Below, in pieces: positions 36,815-46,038 of a stretch of DNA of 64,000 bases (position 1 is its first letter; each line of letters begins with the position of its first letter). The position numbers and the translations under genes are program-made. Source of the DNA: Georgenia soli. GTDB lineage: Bacteria; Actinomycetota; Actinomycetes; Actinomycetales; Actinomycetaceae. Under the pieces are notes generated by a model. That model was not told the origin of the DNA, searched no databases, and was given only the letters and a program-made list of their open reading frames with translations. The stretch is taken from contig NZ_PDJI01000001.1 in the NCBI RefSeq assembly GCF_002563695.1, positions 1 through 64,000 of the forward strand, in the 5' to 3' direction.

Positions 36815-37395
36815 GCATGGCTCACCAACCGCGAACGGGAAGTACGCGGCAGGTGAAGAAACCACAGGCCGCAAGCAGCACTCACTCGGCGCGGCACTTA
36901 AGCGGCCGTACGTCTATCTACTCGGCTTCGTCTACCTCGCCGTGCAGTCAGTTCAGCGTCTACCTGGATCTCATTCTGGCTGCCGACAATCGTGGCTGAC
37001 CTCGGCGAACTACGAAGCATCGACCATCGGGATGATCACGATGCTTCCGTTCGGGGGAGCCGTCGTCGGAATGCTGGCGATCGCCTACAACTAGGTAGCG
37101 ATCCGAAGAGCCCGGTCGCCGCGATGATCAGCAGGACGACACTGAGTACGACGTTGGCTACCCAGGTCGTCGCGAGCAAAGCAACCATCGCTACGGTGGT
37201 GGCCGCGACGCCTGGCCACCGCCGGTGCGATCGCCTTGATCAACTGAATCGGCACGACGTCCGGGTTCTTCGCGGCTTACGCCGCGGGGCTCGGTCACGG
37301 GCGCCACCGGCTCGATCAACGGTGTGCTCTACGCCGGTGCCCGCCATATTGGCGCTCGGGGCTCACAGTGATCCTGTCCATGCCGCGCAGCAACA
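36815..37395 (+). pseudogene. Remnant of an ACS-type MFS transporter
   Basis: Pieces in different plus-strand frames line up with the central and C-terminal part of an anion:cation symporter: AWLTNREREVRGR, then KRPYVYLLGFVYLAVQS, FWLPTIV-like WLPTIVA (36981-37001), SANYEASTIGMITMLPFGGAVVGMLAIAYN, IGTTSGFFAAYAAG and a late LTVILSMPRSN. Several frameshifts and stops separate them. The 5' half is missing, ending at the GAC repeat. It may once have imported a substrate for the neighbouring operon. Confidence 0.65.
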
Positions 37396-37453
37396 TCGGA
37401 CACGTCACCTTTAGTCCCGCGAACTGGGTGATAGCACCGCGACAGGCACGAAA

Positions 37454-37488
37454 AGAGCGCCCCAAGGGGCAATCCCCGGGGGCGCTCT
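37454..37488 (-). terminator. Rho-independent terminator of the mobilisation operon
   Basis: Arms AGAGCGCCCC (37454-37463) and GGGGCGCTCT (37479-37488), followed on the minus strand by TTTT. It lies 14 bp after the stop of the gene at 37502, ending the relaxase operon. Confidence 0.75.
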
Positions 37489-37501
37489 GCGGTGCTAGAA
37501 C

Positions 37502-38341
37502 CTACCGGCTGCGCCCAAGCTGGCGCTCGCTGGGGTTGCGGCTCTTCCGTCCCCTGGGTGGGTTCTTACTGGCGTTTCTTACGGCCTCGGAGGGGTGAGT
37601 GCCCTGACTGACGTCGGCGGTCATTCGGGCAGCGACAACTTCTTGGTCGATGCCGCGTCGCTCGAGGTTGGCGGCGGATGCCTGACGGCGTTCAGCGCTG
37701 TCGTAGTTTTCCTTGCCGGCCTCGCGGGCGGCGGTGGCGCGGGTCCGTTCACGTTCCGCCTTGACGGCGGCGCCCTCGCGCACAGCGGGGTCGGGTTCGT
37801 GCTGAGCGGCTTCGCGGGCGGCCTCTGCGGCCTGGTCGGCGAGATCAGCCTCGGCGGCGAGCAAGTGGGCCTGGAACTGTTCCTCGGCGGCGCGGCCGCG
37901 TTCGCGTTCGAGTTCGGCGCGGCGCGCTTCGGCGCGTTCGAGGGCGACACGCACGAGCTCGGGGTCGGCGGCGGCACGGTCGACGTCGACGCCGTAACGG
38001 CGCCGGACCTCATCGCGGATGCGGTCGGCGGCACGGTCCGCATCGGGTTCCTGGCCCGTCCAGGCGCGGGCCGTGGTCCAGGCGTGCTGAATGTCGACGG
38101 GCCCGGCCTGGTCCCACCACTCGATCCGGAAGATGGGCGCGAGGTCGGCCCGAGCGGCTGACTGCTCAGCCTGCAGGCGGGCGGTGAACTCGCGGGCGTG
38201 CTGTTCCTCGGCGGCTTCGGCGCGGCGAAGGCGTTCCTCGCGGGCTCGGGCGAGCATCTCGCCCACGCGCGCCCCGATGGTGACGGCGACGCGCACCGAT
38301 CCGGTCAGGGCTTCCTCGATGCCGTCGGATTCCTCAGCCAT
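37502..38341 (-). CDS. Coiled-coil protein of the mobilisation module
   Basis: 279 residues, rich in Ala, Glu and Arg with long helical stretches (about 20-70 and 130-240), so probably a coiled coil. No membrane segment. The segment ARADLAPIFRIEWWDQAGPVDIQHAWTTARAWTGQEPDADRAADRIRDEVRRRYGVDVD is the most structured part. Follows the relaxase with a 23-bp gap and ends at a terminator, so it is the last gene of the mobilisation operon. Similar genes sit behind relaxases on actinomycete plasmids; function unknown. Confidence 0.7.
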   Translation of the reverse strand: MAEESDGIEEALTGSVRVAVTIGARVGEMLARAREERLRRAEAAEEQHAREFTARLQAEQSAARADLAPIFRIEWWDQAGPVDIQHAWTTARAWTGQEPDADRAADRIRDEVRRRYGVDVDRAAADPELVRVALERAEARRAELERERGRAAEEQFQAHLLAAEADLADQAAEAAREAAQHEPDPAVREGAAVKAERERTRATAAREAGKENYDSAERRQASAANLERRGIDQEVVAARMTADVSQGTHPSEAVRNASKNPPRGRKSRNPSERQLGRSR

Positions 38342-38364
38342 GACGTCTTCCCCATCTGTGTTCG

Positions 38365-40299
38365 TTACCGCTCCGGTCCTCGGTCCTTGTCGTGCCCTGT
38401 GAGTTGGTGCCGGCGGGCTGGCTCGATCCAGTTCGGGACCGGGGAACCGGTCTGCCGGGCCGGAACCTTGCCGGTTGCCGCGATGCGGGCGGCCTCGGCC
38501 GCCCGGGCGTCGGGTGCAGGGCCGGCCGGTACGGGCTCGGGCACAGGCGGCAGGCGGTCGGCGACCTCGCGCAGGCGTCGCTCGGCGACCTGCCGGATCT
38601 GGGCCGCCCGATGGTGCTCCGCGGAGGCGCGGTGCATGGCGTAGACGGCCTGGGCGAGCATCACCAGCTGGCGCAGCATCGCGGCCTGGGCGATGGCGCC
38701 CTGGCCGGCCATGGTGGCCGACGCCAGCAGCATCGCCGCTCCCCCGACCGACGCCTTCCCGGCTGTCTTGGGGTGCACGCTCTGGCGGCGCAGCTGCGCT
38801 GACTTCGCCAGCGCGTCGGCCGTCGCAGCCAGCGGCCCCGGCGACTCCTCAACGCGCTGCGACCAGGCGGCGAACGCCCCGGCGGTGTCGCGGGCGACCT
38901 GGGCCCAGGTGTCGCGGTCGTGGATCGGCACGGCGCGCAGCTGCTCGCACAGCGCGGTGACCTCGGTCGCGTACTGCTCCCACAGTCGAGGGTCGACCTC
39001 GGCCGTCTCCCGGCCGGGCATGACCGGGCGGCGGTTGCGCTTCGCAGCGGTCCACTCCGCCGCCGCGGCGGCCGCAGCTTCGGGGGCGTCGGGCCATGTC
39101 TGGCGCAGCCTGGGCAGGGTCAGGTCGCGGGCCAGGTGCCCACCGCCGTACCAGACAGGCCGCTCCCCGGCCTGCGGCCTGGCGGCGACGGAGTAGCCGG
39201 TGACGATGTCCGTGCGCCCGTCCGCGAAACGTGGCCGCACGAGCAGACCGGCCCTGCGCATCCGGCGCACGAACTCGGCCTCGTCGGCGGCCGCTGTCGA
39301 GCAACCGCGCACGATCCGGGCGAGCGCGTGGCGCGGCTCGTCCGCACGCAGCTCGGCGCTGATGCGGGCCTGCTTCTCGGCCGCGGGCAACTTGTCCCAC
39401 GGCACCACTCCCCCGCCGTTTCGGCGGTTGCGTTCGTGCTTCGCGCGGGCGCGGCCTCGCGCCTGGGCTTCGCGCTCGGCGGGGTCGTAGGCACGCTCGG
39501 CGGTGTCCGCCGGGCCGTGCCGGTCCCGGTCCGCCACGGCACGCTGCCAGGCCTGCTCGCTGGCGAACTGCGTGCGCACCTCGGCGTCCTGCAGCTCGCT
39601 GGTCAGCTCGTCCCACGGCACCCGCCCGTCCGTCCGCCGAGCGCGTTCCCACTCGGCGCGGGTGTGCGCGCGGGCGGTCTCGTACTCGTTCGGTGACAGG
39701 GGCAGCAGGTCGAACTCGCGCTCGAGGTCGCGGGCGACCTGCTGGACACGGTTGTAGTCGTTGTGGGTGGACGCCTTGGTGCCGTCCTCACGCACCAGGT
39801 TGACCGCCAGGTGGATGTGGTCGTTGCCCTTCGACGACAGGCCGTGGTGCACCGCGACCCACCGGCACGGGGCCTTCGTGCCCTCGTGGTCGTCGAAGCC
39901 CATGCGCCTGATGAACTCCGTAGCGATAGCCGCCCACTGCTCGTCGGTGAGCCGGCCCTCCTCGGGGCGTAGTGACAGCGAGCAGTGCCACACATGGGCC
40001 CGCTTCTCGCCGACCTTGACGTTCCTGAATACCCGCTTGCCGGCGTCGTCGCGGCCAACGACCCGGCGCTCGTAGACGCCCACCGTCACGTCGACCCCGA
40101 GCGCCTCGCGCGGGCGGTCGAGGTGCTTCGCGATCGCCAGGGCCGAGTCGCGGTCGAGCTCGTTGTCGTCGTGCCACGCGAGCAGCGCCGCGTCCCCGGC
40201 GACCAGGTGCGGCTCGGTGTGCTCGTTCCGCCGTCCCGGCCCGGCCAGGTAGACCATCAGGCCGGCCATCCGATCGCCCCGGACGATGTGCGGGATCAC
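38365..40299 (-). CDS. Relaxase/mobilisation nuclease (MobA/VirD2-like)
   Basis: 644 residues from GTG 40299, whose GTGA overlaps the mobC stop; the longer frame upstream is the shadow of mobC. The metal-binding HxH is visible: VAVHHGLSSKGNDHIHLAVNLV (H151, H161, H163), preceded by FIRRMGFDDHEG as in MobA/VirD2-type relaxases. The second half is charged and helical, with a hydrophobic stretch (GGAAMLLASATMAGQGAIAQAAMLRQLVMLAQAVYAM). It should nick oriT and lead the strand to the TraG-like pump. The catalytic tyrosine could not be fixed. Confidence 0.88.
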   Translation of the reverse strand: MIPHIVRGDRMAGLMVYLAGPGRRNEHTEPHLVAGDAALLAWHDDNELDRDSALAIAKHLDRPREALGVDVTVGVYERRVVGRDDAGKRVFRNVKVGEKRAHVWHCSLSLRPEEGRLTDEQWAAIATEFIRRMGFDDHEGTKAPCRWVAVHHGLSSKGNDHIHLAVNLVREDGTKASTHNDYNRVQQVARDLEREFDLLPLSPNEYETARAHTRAEWERARRTDGRVPWDELTSELQDAEVRTQFASEQAWQRAVADRDRHGPADTAERAYDPAEREAQARGRARAKHERNRRNGGGVVPWDKLPAAEKQARISAELRADEPRHALARIVRGCSTAAADEAEFVRRMRRAGLLVRPRFADGRTDIVTGYSVAARPQAGERPVWYGGGHLARDLTLPRLRQTWPDAPEAAAAAAAEWTAAKRNRRPVMPGRETAEVDPRLWEQYATEVTALCEQLRAVPIHDRDTWAQVARDTAGAFAAWSQRVEESPGPLAATADALAKSAQLRRQSVHPKTAGKASVGGAAMLLASATMAGQGAIAQAAMLRQLVMLAQAVYAMHRASAEHHRAAQIRQVAERRLREVADRLPPVPEPVPAGPAPDARAAEAARIAATGKVPARQTGSPVPNWIEPARRHQLTGHDKDRGPER

Positions 40300-40700
40300 G
40301 ACTGCCCCAGCACGTCGACCGCTGTGTCGATGCGCTCCGCAACTCGGCGGACCGCGCGCAGCGTGGCGACCATCTCGGCCTGCACCTCGCCCGTCGCGTT
40401 CGTCGCCCGCGCCATCTGGTTGACGTTGTTCGCGATGCCCGCGAGCAGCCGGTGCACGGCGAACAGCTCGACGACCGCGTTGCGTCGCTCCGTCGGCGTC
40501 TCCCCCGTCGGCGCCAGCGCCGACTCGATCAGCAGCCGGGGCACCGTGACCCGGTGCTCCTCGGCGCGCTGCAGCAGCAGCGCCTCCTCCTCGGGCGTGA
40601 CCATCACGCGGTGGCTGTGCTGGCGACCACCAGCCACGTTCGCCCGCCGGCGCCGGACCACACGGCGCGCCTTCGAAGGCTCCTCCGCCACCGCGACCAC
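40296..40700 (-). CDS. mobC: Mobilisation relaxosome protein MobC
   Basis: 134 residues. A basic N-terminus (RRVVRRRRANVAGGRQHSHRVMVTPEEEALLLQRAEEHRVTVPRLLIESALA) looks like a ribbon-helix-helix DNA-binding region; the C-terminus VHRLLAGIANNVNQMARATNATGEVQAEM is the classical MobC signature. It opens the strands around oriT to let the relaxase nick. First gene of the operon; the probable oriT lies immediately upstream. Confidence 0.88.
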   Translation of the reverse strand: MVAVAEEPSKARRVVRRRRANVAGGRQHSHRVMVTPEEEALLLQRAEEHRVTVPRLLIESALAPTGETPTERRNAVVELFAVHRLLAGIANNVNQMARATNATGEVQAEMVATLRAVRRVAERIDTAVDVLGQS

Positions 40701-40937
40701 CGCCCCTCATGCCCAGCGCAGCGACCCCGCTCCGTGCGGGGATGCACGCGACCAGCGTGCCAGTAACGGCCGTCGGCCGTCCAGCAATAGCGGCCAGTTA
40801 CGGCACGTAACTGTATAACTTGCTCGGTCTCGGGCAGGTTGTTGGGCTCGTGCGCAGCGGGATTGGGGCTTTAGCGCCGAAGGGCTTAGGAAGGCGGGGT
40901 ATCGGCCGCCTTCAGTCCGTCGCCCTAGCATGACGGC
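40701..40937. other. Putative origin of transfer (oriT)
   Basis: Intergenic DNA between the divergent mobC and the small gene at 40938. It contains a perfect inverted repeat, CAGTTACG (40795-40802) and CGTAACTG (40806-40813), followed by an AT-rich patch (TATAACTT), and a related AGTAACGGCCG at 40762. An inverted repeat next to a short AT-rich patch beside mobC is the expected layout of a MOB-type oriT. The nick site is not determined. Confidence 0.5.
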
Positions 40938-41276
40938 ATGGCGAAAGAACTGAGCGTCGAGGACGCCGAGAAGAAGGCCCGTGAGCTGCTCGACCGACGC
41001 ATCGCGTCGGTCCGCACGCTCGTGACCGCGCGGCAGAGACTGGTCGAGCTGCGCGAGCAGGTCGCCGAAGCCGAGCGCGAGGACGTGCGCCTCTACAACG
41101 CCGCACTGAGCGACGGCTGGTCGCCCGACGAGCTCCGCAAGCTCGGCCTGTCCGAGCCGGAGAAGAAGGCGAGAACCCGCCGCCGAGCGGCAGCCAAGAA
41201 GCCCGCTGCCGACCCCTCCGGCGTCGACCATCAGGTTCCGACTCCAACCCTGACGCCGGAGCCGTCGCTGAACTGA
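40938..41276 (+). CDS. Small coiled-coil protein opposite mobC
   Basis: 112 residues, helical and charged (AKELSVEDAEKKARELLDRRIASVRTLVTARQRLVELREQVAEAEREDVRLYNAALSDGWSPDELRKLGLSEPEKKARTRRRAA), with a basic tail. The GWSPDELRKLGL part looks like a small helix-turn-helix. Encoded divergently from mobC across the probable oriT. It could be an accessory relaxosome or regulatory protein; no named family recognised. Confidence 0.7.
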   Translation: MAKELSVEDAEKKARELLDRRIASVRTLVTARQRLVELREQVAEAEREDVRLYNAALSDGWSPDELRKLGLSEPEKKARTRRRAAAKKPAADPSGVDHQVPTPTLTPEPSLN

Positions 41277-41309
41277 CGACCCCTTCCCCCGGAGTGTTCG
41301 ATGATCACG

Positions 41310-41387
41310 GTTCGGTGGGCGCCGTCAAGGGCGCACAGCGTCGCTTCGCGATGCGGTGAGCCGCACCCCTGACAACACCCACCGAAC
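41310..41387. repeat. Long-spaced inverted repeat
   Basis: GTTCGGTGGG (41310-41319) and CCCACCGAAC (41378-41387) are perfect 10-bp arms, 58 bp apart, in the gap before the ligase gene. A similar arrangement with 12-bp arms occurs at 61252-61337. Purpose unknown. Confidence 0.5.
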
Positions 41388-41494
41388 GGTGTGAACAACT
41401 CTGCCCGGGGCCGAAGAAACAGCGGCACCCCCACCCCTTGGCCGGGTGCTCTCCTGGCGCGGCAAGAGCGCAGCGATGACGAAGCGAGGGTGGG

Positions 41495-42499
41495 ATGAGC
41501 ACACTGCCCGAGGGACTCCGCGGCCCCGTCGACCTCGCCCTGGCCAGAGCTGTCGAGAAACTGCCGTCACCCAGCGCGCTACCCGGCGGTCTCATCGCCG
41601 AGCCCAAGTGGGATGGCTACCGCAGCGCACTGGTTCGCGACAACGACACCACCTCACTGTGGAGCCGACAGCGCAAGAACCTCATCCGATACTTCCCCGA
41701 CCTCTACGCCGCGGCCGCCACGTCCGTGCCACCCGGGTTCGTCCTCGACGGCGAGATCGTCGTTTTTACCGAGGGCAGGCTCAACTTCTCCTCGTTGCAG
41801 CACCGCATGACCAGCTCCAGGCGCGCCCTGGCCGACCTCATCCGCCGCGAACCTGCCTCCTACGTCGCCTTCGACATCCTCGCCGTCGCGTATCAGGACG
41901 TGCGCCACCTGCCGCTGCGCGAACGCCGCACTCTGCTCGAGGAGCTCGCCCGCGACTGGGAACCACCCATGCAGATCTCCCCGACCACCACCGACGTCGA
42001 CGAGGCCCGCCGGTGGCTCGACGAGCTACCCGTCACCGGCGTCGAGGGACTGGTCCTCAAGGGTCCCGACCAGCCCTACCGGGCATCGAGAGTCTGGTTG
42101 AAGGTGAAGCACCGAGACACCGTCGAAGTAATTTGCGGTGCTGTCATCGGCACCCTAGAGCGGCCTGAAGCGCTCATTGCCGGCCTGCCCGTCGACGGTG
42201 AGCTTCGCATCGTCGGACGCACCACCCCCCTGCACGCCAGCCCCGCCCGCGCGCTCGGCCGACTCCTGCGCCCGCCCGCCGGCGATCACCCATGGCCCGC
42301 CCGCATCCCGCGCGGCGCGGTCGACCGCTTTGCCCGAGACAAGGACCCCATCGACGTCACTCTCGTCGAACTGTTCGTCGTCGAGGTCACTGCCGACGTC
42401 GCCTGGTCCGGCAGCTCCTACCGCCACCCGTTGCGGTTTGTACGCGTTCGCTCCGAACTTCGTCCCGGCGACGTTGTACCGCCCGGTGGCGCTCTCTGA
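41495..42499 (+). CDS. ATP-dependent DNA ligase (LigC-like)
   Basis: 334 residues. The nucleotidyl-transfer motif KWDGYR, then LDGEIVVF, YVAFDILAV, EGLVLKG and WLKVKHRD are the ordered motifs of ATP-dependent polynucleotide ligases. The size and the C-terminal OB-fold-like part fit the LigC group of actinomycetes. No Ku or polymerase gene is adjacent, so a dedicated end-joining role is not supported; plasmid repair or replication is possible. The start at 41495 overlaps no neighbour and follows an AGGGTGGG stretch. Confidence 0.88.
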   Translation: MSTLPEGLRGPVDLALARAVEKLPSPSALPGGLIAEPKWDGYRSALVRDNDTTSLWSRQRKNLIRYFPDLYAAAATSVPPGFVLDGEIVVFTEGRLNFSSLQHRMTSSRRALADLIRREPASYVAFDILAVAYQDVRHLPLRERRTLLEELARDWEPPMQISPTTTDVDEARRWLDELPVTGVEGLVLKGPDQPYRASRVWLKVKHRDTVEVICGAVIGTLERPEALIAGLPVDGELRIVGRTTPLHASPARALGRLLRPPAGDHPWPARIPRGAVDRFARDKDPIDVTLVELFVVEVTADVAWSGSSYRHPLRFVRVRSELRPGDVVPPGGAL

Positions 42500-42614
42500 A
42501 CCGCTCAGAGTACGGGCACGAAGGCGTGAAGAGTTCGCGCCTGAGAGTGGATCGACATCGGCAGCTAGAGGACGACTGCATGGAGGCGGGCCCCAGTTAG
42601 CAGCGCCTGTTCTC

Positions 42615-42626
42615 TCAGTACTCTGA
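42615..42626 (+). promoter_or_regulatory. Shared element TCAG-TACT-CTGA before catabolic locus 2
   Basis: Perfect palindrome with CAG-N4-CTG core, 74 bp before the locus-2 dehydrogenase start. TACTCT would be the -10. Compare the sites at 4748 and 12280. Confidence 0.5.
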
Positions 42627-42699
42627 TTATGGTAAAGTGCCGCTGTCTGCGGTTGCATGACGAAGGCGAATGGACCGCGCAATGACGGAGGGACGGTAC

Positions 42700-43611
42700 G
42701 TGACTACTGCACCAAGGGTCGGCATCGTCGGGGTCGGTCGGATGGGTTGGCACATCGCAGCCCGCATCGCCGCTGCGGGGTTCCACGTGACCGCGTTCGA
42801 CCCGCGCCCTGAGGTGATGCAAGAGATCGGCTCAATTGGGCTCAAGCCTGCGGCGAGCTCGCGGGCCGTCGCCGAGGCGAGTGACGTCACCATTCTCATG
42901 GTGCTTGACGGTCAGCAGGCGCTGGACGCGACATTCGGTACCGACGGCTTCGCAGACGGGGCGCACTCGGATTCGATCCTTCTCTGTATGGCAAGCCTGC
43001 GCCCGTCCGATGTGCGGGCGCTGGACGAGCGTGCGGACGGGCGCTTTATCGTTCTCGACGCCCCGGTAAGCGGTGGCGTGGAGGGCGCCAAGGCAGGTTC
43101 GCTCACGGTGATGGCGTCTGGCGATCCAGAGGCGCTCGACGCCGTCGCGCCGGTGCTGAAGCACATGAGCAGCGCGATCTACCGGCTGGGTGAACGTCCT
43201 GGGCTCGGTGCCGTCATGAAGTCCATCAACCAGTCGATGTTCCTGGCCAGCCTTGTGTCATCGGCCGAGATGCTGATCGCAGGCGTGAAGGCCGGACTCG
43301 ACCCCGACCAGGTCATTGAGGTCGTCAGCCGCAGCAGTGGGGACAGCTGGGCGCTCCGCAATCGACTGCCCTTGGCATGGCGCACCAATTATGTAAGCGG
43401 CGGAGCCCTAGGCCTAATGCTGAAGGACCTCGCCAGCGGAATCGACCTCGCCGACGAGGCCGGCGTCGACGCAGTGTCGACTCGGGCTGCGGCGACGGTG
43501 GTGCGCGAGGCATACGAACGGCACGCAGGCCGGGGCGACGACCCGCTAATCGTTGAGACGCTTGAGGCGCGGAGCGGCGTCATGCTGCGCGAACGGGCCT
43601 CGGTACTATGA
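42700..43611 (+). CDS. 3-hydroxyisobutyrate dehydrogenase-family oxidoreductase (copy 2)
   Basis: 303 residues from GTG 42700, which has GGAGGG at good spacing; ATG 42670 is the longer option. GIVGVGRMGWHIAARI, LDAPVSGGVEGA and MKSINQSM are the NAD, substrate and lysine motifs. It is a clear paralogue of the protein at 1436 along its whole length (same LAWRTNYVSGG and KDL segments) but much changed. First gene of locus 2; its TGA overlaps the YhfZ-like start. Probably oxidises the four-carbon acid or an epimer of it. Confidence 0.85.
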   Translation: MTTAPRVGIVGVGRMGWHIAARIAAAGFHVTAFDPRPEVMQEIGSIGLKPAASSRAVAEASDVTILMVLDGQQALDATFGTDGFADGAHSDSILLCMASLRPSDVRALDERADGRFIVLDAPVSGGVEGAKAGSLTVMASGDPEALDAVAPVLKHMSSAIYRLGERPGLGAVMKSINQSMFLASLVSSAEMLIAGVKAGLDPDQVIEVVSRSSGDSWALRNRLPLAWRTNYVSGGALGLMLKDLASGIDLADEAGVDAVSTRAAATVVREAYERHAGRGDDPLIVETLEARSGVMLRERASVL

Positions 43612-44594
43612 CCGCCATGGTGGCAACAAATAGCTCGTCGCCGGTTGCCATCGCATCCGCCAAACTGCAGCGCGCCACCGAAACGGTCCTGCGCAGCATC
43701 GCCATCGACGCGCTCGCTCTCGGCGCTGGCATGACCCTGCCAAAAGGTGATTCGTACCGCGAGCGACTTGGCGTAGGCGCGGGCACAGTGCAACAGGCCT
43801 TCCAGATCCTGGCGACGGCGGAGGCGCTAACAACACAGTCGCGTGGACACCTCGGGCGCCAGATCGTGGAAAGCCGCATCGATCGACTCTGGCAGATCGC
43901 GGAACTCGATCCCGTACGGTTGGTGTTGCCGCCACGCGGTCCGCTTGAGGTTCGAGCAATGGCAGAGTTCTCGGCAACCTCCTTCCGCCGGCTCGACATC
44001 CCATATGCGATTGCACATCGCCGCGGCGCCTCCGAACGCATCGACGCAGTGCGTGCAGGGGACGCCGACGTCGCGATCGTCTCTTCCGGGGTCGCAGCGC
44101 AGCTCGTCGGCGCCAACGATCCCGACCTCGAACAATTGGTACACGCAGAGGGCACCTTCTACGCGCCGAACCGGCTACTCGTGCTAGGCGGTGAGGGACG
44201 TCGCGTCGCGATCGACTCGAACTCGTGGGACCAGCGTCGTTTAACCGAACTGGAATTCCCCGAGGAGGAGGGCTTCGAGTACGTCGAGGTCGATTTCCCC
44301 AGGGTGCCCGTCGAAATCCTGCGCGGCAACGTCGACGTAGGCATCTGGCACGAGATGCAGACGCTGATTTCGCCGACACTGGCTGGCCTGCACGTGCGTC
44401 AACCGCGCCGGGCCGCCACCCACACGATGCTTGAGCAGTCCTCAGCTGCAGTCATGCTCGTGTCGAAGGCGCGACCAGAATTGCAGTCGGTACTCGGCTC
44501 CCTTCACAACAGGGACTTCGCCCGCCGGGTCTCTGAACTAACGTCCTTGCCCGACGACAGCCCTGAACTGCTTGACCTCTTCTGGACGGTCTAA
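43608..44594 (+). CDS. YhfZ-like transcriptional regulator (HTH plus ligand-binding domain)
   Basis: 328 residues, starting at ATG 43608 in an ATGA overlap with the dehydrogenase. The N-terminal winged helix contains PKGDSYRERLGVGAGTVQQAFQILATAEALTTQSRGHLGRQI, the GntR-like pattern of the YhfZ family; the rest (from about 95) looks like a periplasmic-binding-protein fold (YAIAHRRGASERIDAVRAGDADVAIVSSGVAAQLV, VDFPRVPVEILRGNVDVGIWHEM). Such a protein would sense a small acid and control locus 2. It sits inside the operon it probably regulates. Confidence 0.8.
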   Translation: MTAMVATNSSSPVAIASAKLQRATETVLRSIAIDALALGAGMTLPKGDSYRERLGVGAGTVQQAFQILATAEALTTQSRGHLGRQIVESRIDRLWQIAELDPVRLVLPPRGPLEVRAMAEFSATSFRRLDIPYAIAHRRGASERIDAVRAGDADVAIVSSGVAAQLVGANDPDLEQLVHAEGTFYAPNRLLVLGGEGRRVAIDSNSWDQRRLTELEFPEEEGFEYVEVDFPRVPVEILRGNVDVGIWHEMQTLISPTLAGLHVRQPRRAATHTMLEQSSAAVMLVSKARPELQSVLGSLHNRDFARRVSELTSLPDDSPELLDLFWTV

Positions 44595-44640
44595 CCTCAC
44601 CGCCCGCGATGTCGACCCACTCATCACACATCGGTTTTTT

Positions 44641-44660
44641 CAGTTCTCTGTTTTCAGAGA
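44641..44660 (+). promoter_or_regulatory. Shared element CAG-TTCT-CTG and palindrome TCTCTG-TTTT-CAGAGA
   Basis: Two overlapping palindromes 59-78 bp before the MFS start at 44719. The first matches the CAG-N4-CTG element of the other catabolic promoters (TTCTCT as possible -10); the second has perfect 6-bp arms at 44645-44650 and 44655-44660. It could alternatively be a weak terminator after the YhfZ-like gene. Confidence 0.5.
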
Positions 44661-44718
44661 TGGCTAGATGGCTAGAAAGTCATACCGCCCCAATCGCCGA
44701 GCGAAGGAGCTCATTGCT

Positions 44719-46038
44719 ATGGCACAGCAGGACACCACGGTTGCAAGGAGTGCACCCCTTCCCGATGCCGCCTCCCGACGACGCGTTATCGCCTCGTCGA
44801 TCATCGGATCGGCGCTCGAGTGGTACGACTACTACCTCTACGCACAGGCTGCTGCGCTGGTGTTCAACGTGCTGTTCTTCACCGCGCTCGACCCACTCAC
44901 GGGCACACTCGCCGCGTTCGGCTCCTACGCGATCGGCTTCATCGTCCGTCCGGTCGGTGGCATCGTGTTCGGTCGCCTCGGCGATCGGCTCGGCCGCAAG
45001 CAGGTCCTGGTAATCACATTGGTCATGATGGGCATCAGCACGGCCCTGATCGGGCTGCTCCCCACCTACGCACTGGCCGGCGCACTCGCCCCTGTGCTGC
45101 TCACGCTGTGCCGGATCGGCCAGGGGCTGGCCGCCGGCGCAGAGTTCGGCGGGGCTGTGGTCCTCTCGGCCGAGTTCGCACCAAAGGGTCGTCGCGGCAT
45201 CTACGCCGCAGCACCGGCCATCGGCGTGTCGCTCGGCATCCTGCTCGCATCCGGCGTCTTCGCAATCTTCTCCTCACTCCCCGAGGAGCAGTTCCTCTCG
45301 TGGGGTTGGCGGATTCCGTTCCTCCTCAGCATCGTCATCATCGGTGTCGCGCTCTTTATCCGCCTGCGCGTGCAGGAGAGCCCCGTTTTTAAGGAGCTCG
45401 AAGAGGCCGGTGAGACATCTCGCTCGCCTATCCGCGACGTGTTCAAGTACGCGCGGAAGCCTTTCTTCATCGCCTTCGGCGCTCGGATGGGAGAGAACTC
45501 GACGGCGTACATCTTCCAGACGTGGATCCTGACCTACATCGTCACGGTCGGCATGGATCGTGGCATCGGTCTGCAGGCCGTGGTCATCGCGACGGCCGCC
45601 GGGCTGGTGACGATCCCGTTCTGGGGGTGGCTCTCGGACCGGGTCGGGCGCAAGGTGATCTACATGGCGGGGGCGGGCGGAATGGCTGCTTTCACGTTCC
45701 CCTTCTTCGGGCTCGTGGACACGGGCGATCCAGTGCTGATTGTCCTCGCCCTGGCGTTCCTGCTCGCGGTGCTCTACCAGGCTATGTTCGCCACCCAGGG
45801 GTCGCTGCTTTCCGACCTGTTCCCTGCGAAGTACCGCTTCACCGGTATCGCGCTGGCACGCGAGACTTCCGCAGTGGTCGCCGGTGGAATTGCACCGTTC
45901 GTCGCAACTGCGCTGCTCGCGGCGTCGGGCAACGCTTACTGGCCCATCGCGATCTACGCGATCCTCATGTGCGTCATCTCGTTCGTGTCGCTGCTGGCGT
46001 ACCGCGAGGCGACAGAGCGGCACACGGAGCACGAGTGA
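44719..46038 (+). CDS. MFS transporter, metabolite:H+ symporter family
   Basis: 439 residues from ATG 44719 behind GAAGGAG; the in-frame ATG 44668 has no site. Twelve membrane helices are expected. SSIIGSALEWYDYYLYAQAAALVFN and FGRLGDRLGRKQVL are the MHS-family (ShiA/ProP/KgtP) signature, and the second half repeats FWGWLSDRVGRKVI. Imports a carboxylate together with a proton. It lies in front of the DUF1537 kinase (GTGA overlap), so it probably brings in the locus-2 substrate, the counterpart of the TRAP transporter in locus 1. Confidence 0.9.
   Translation: MAQQDTTVARSAPLPDAASRRRVIASSIIGSALEWYDYYLYAQAAALVFNVLFFTALDPLTGTLAAFGSYAIGFIVRPVGGIVFGRLGDRLGRKQVLVITLVMMGISTALIGLLPTYALAGALAPVLLTLCRIGQGLAAGAEFGGAVVLSAEFAPKGRRGIYAAAPAIGVSLGILLASGVFAIFSSLPEEQFLSWGWRIPFLLSIVIIGVALFIRLRVQESPVFKELEEAGETSRSPIRDVFKYARKPFFIAFGARMGENSTAYIFQTWILTYIVTVGMDRGIGLQAVVIATAAGLVTIPFWGWLSDRVGRKVIYMAGAGGMAAFTFPFFGLVDTGDPVLIVLALAFLLAVLYQAMFATQGSLLSDLFPAKYRFTGIALARETSAVVAGGIAPFVATALLAASGNAYWPIAIYAILMCVISFVSLLAYREATERHTEHE

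Noticed and set aside
41495..42499. Non-homologous end-joining module
   Set aside because: The ligase is alone; no Ku, polymerase or nuclease gene next to it.
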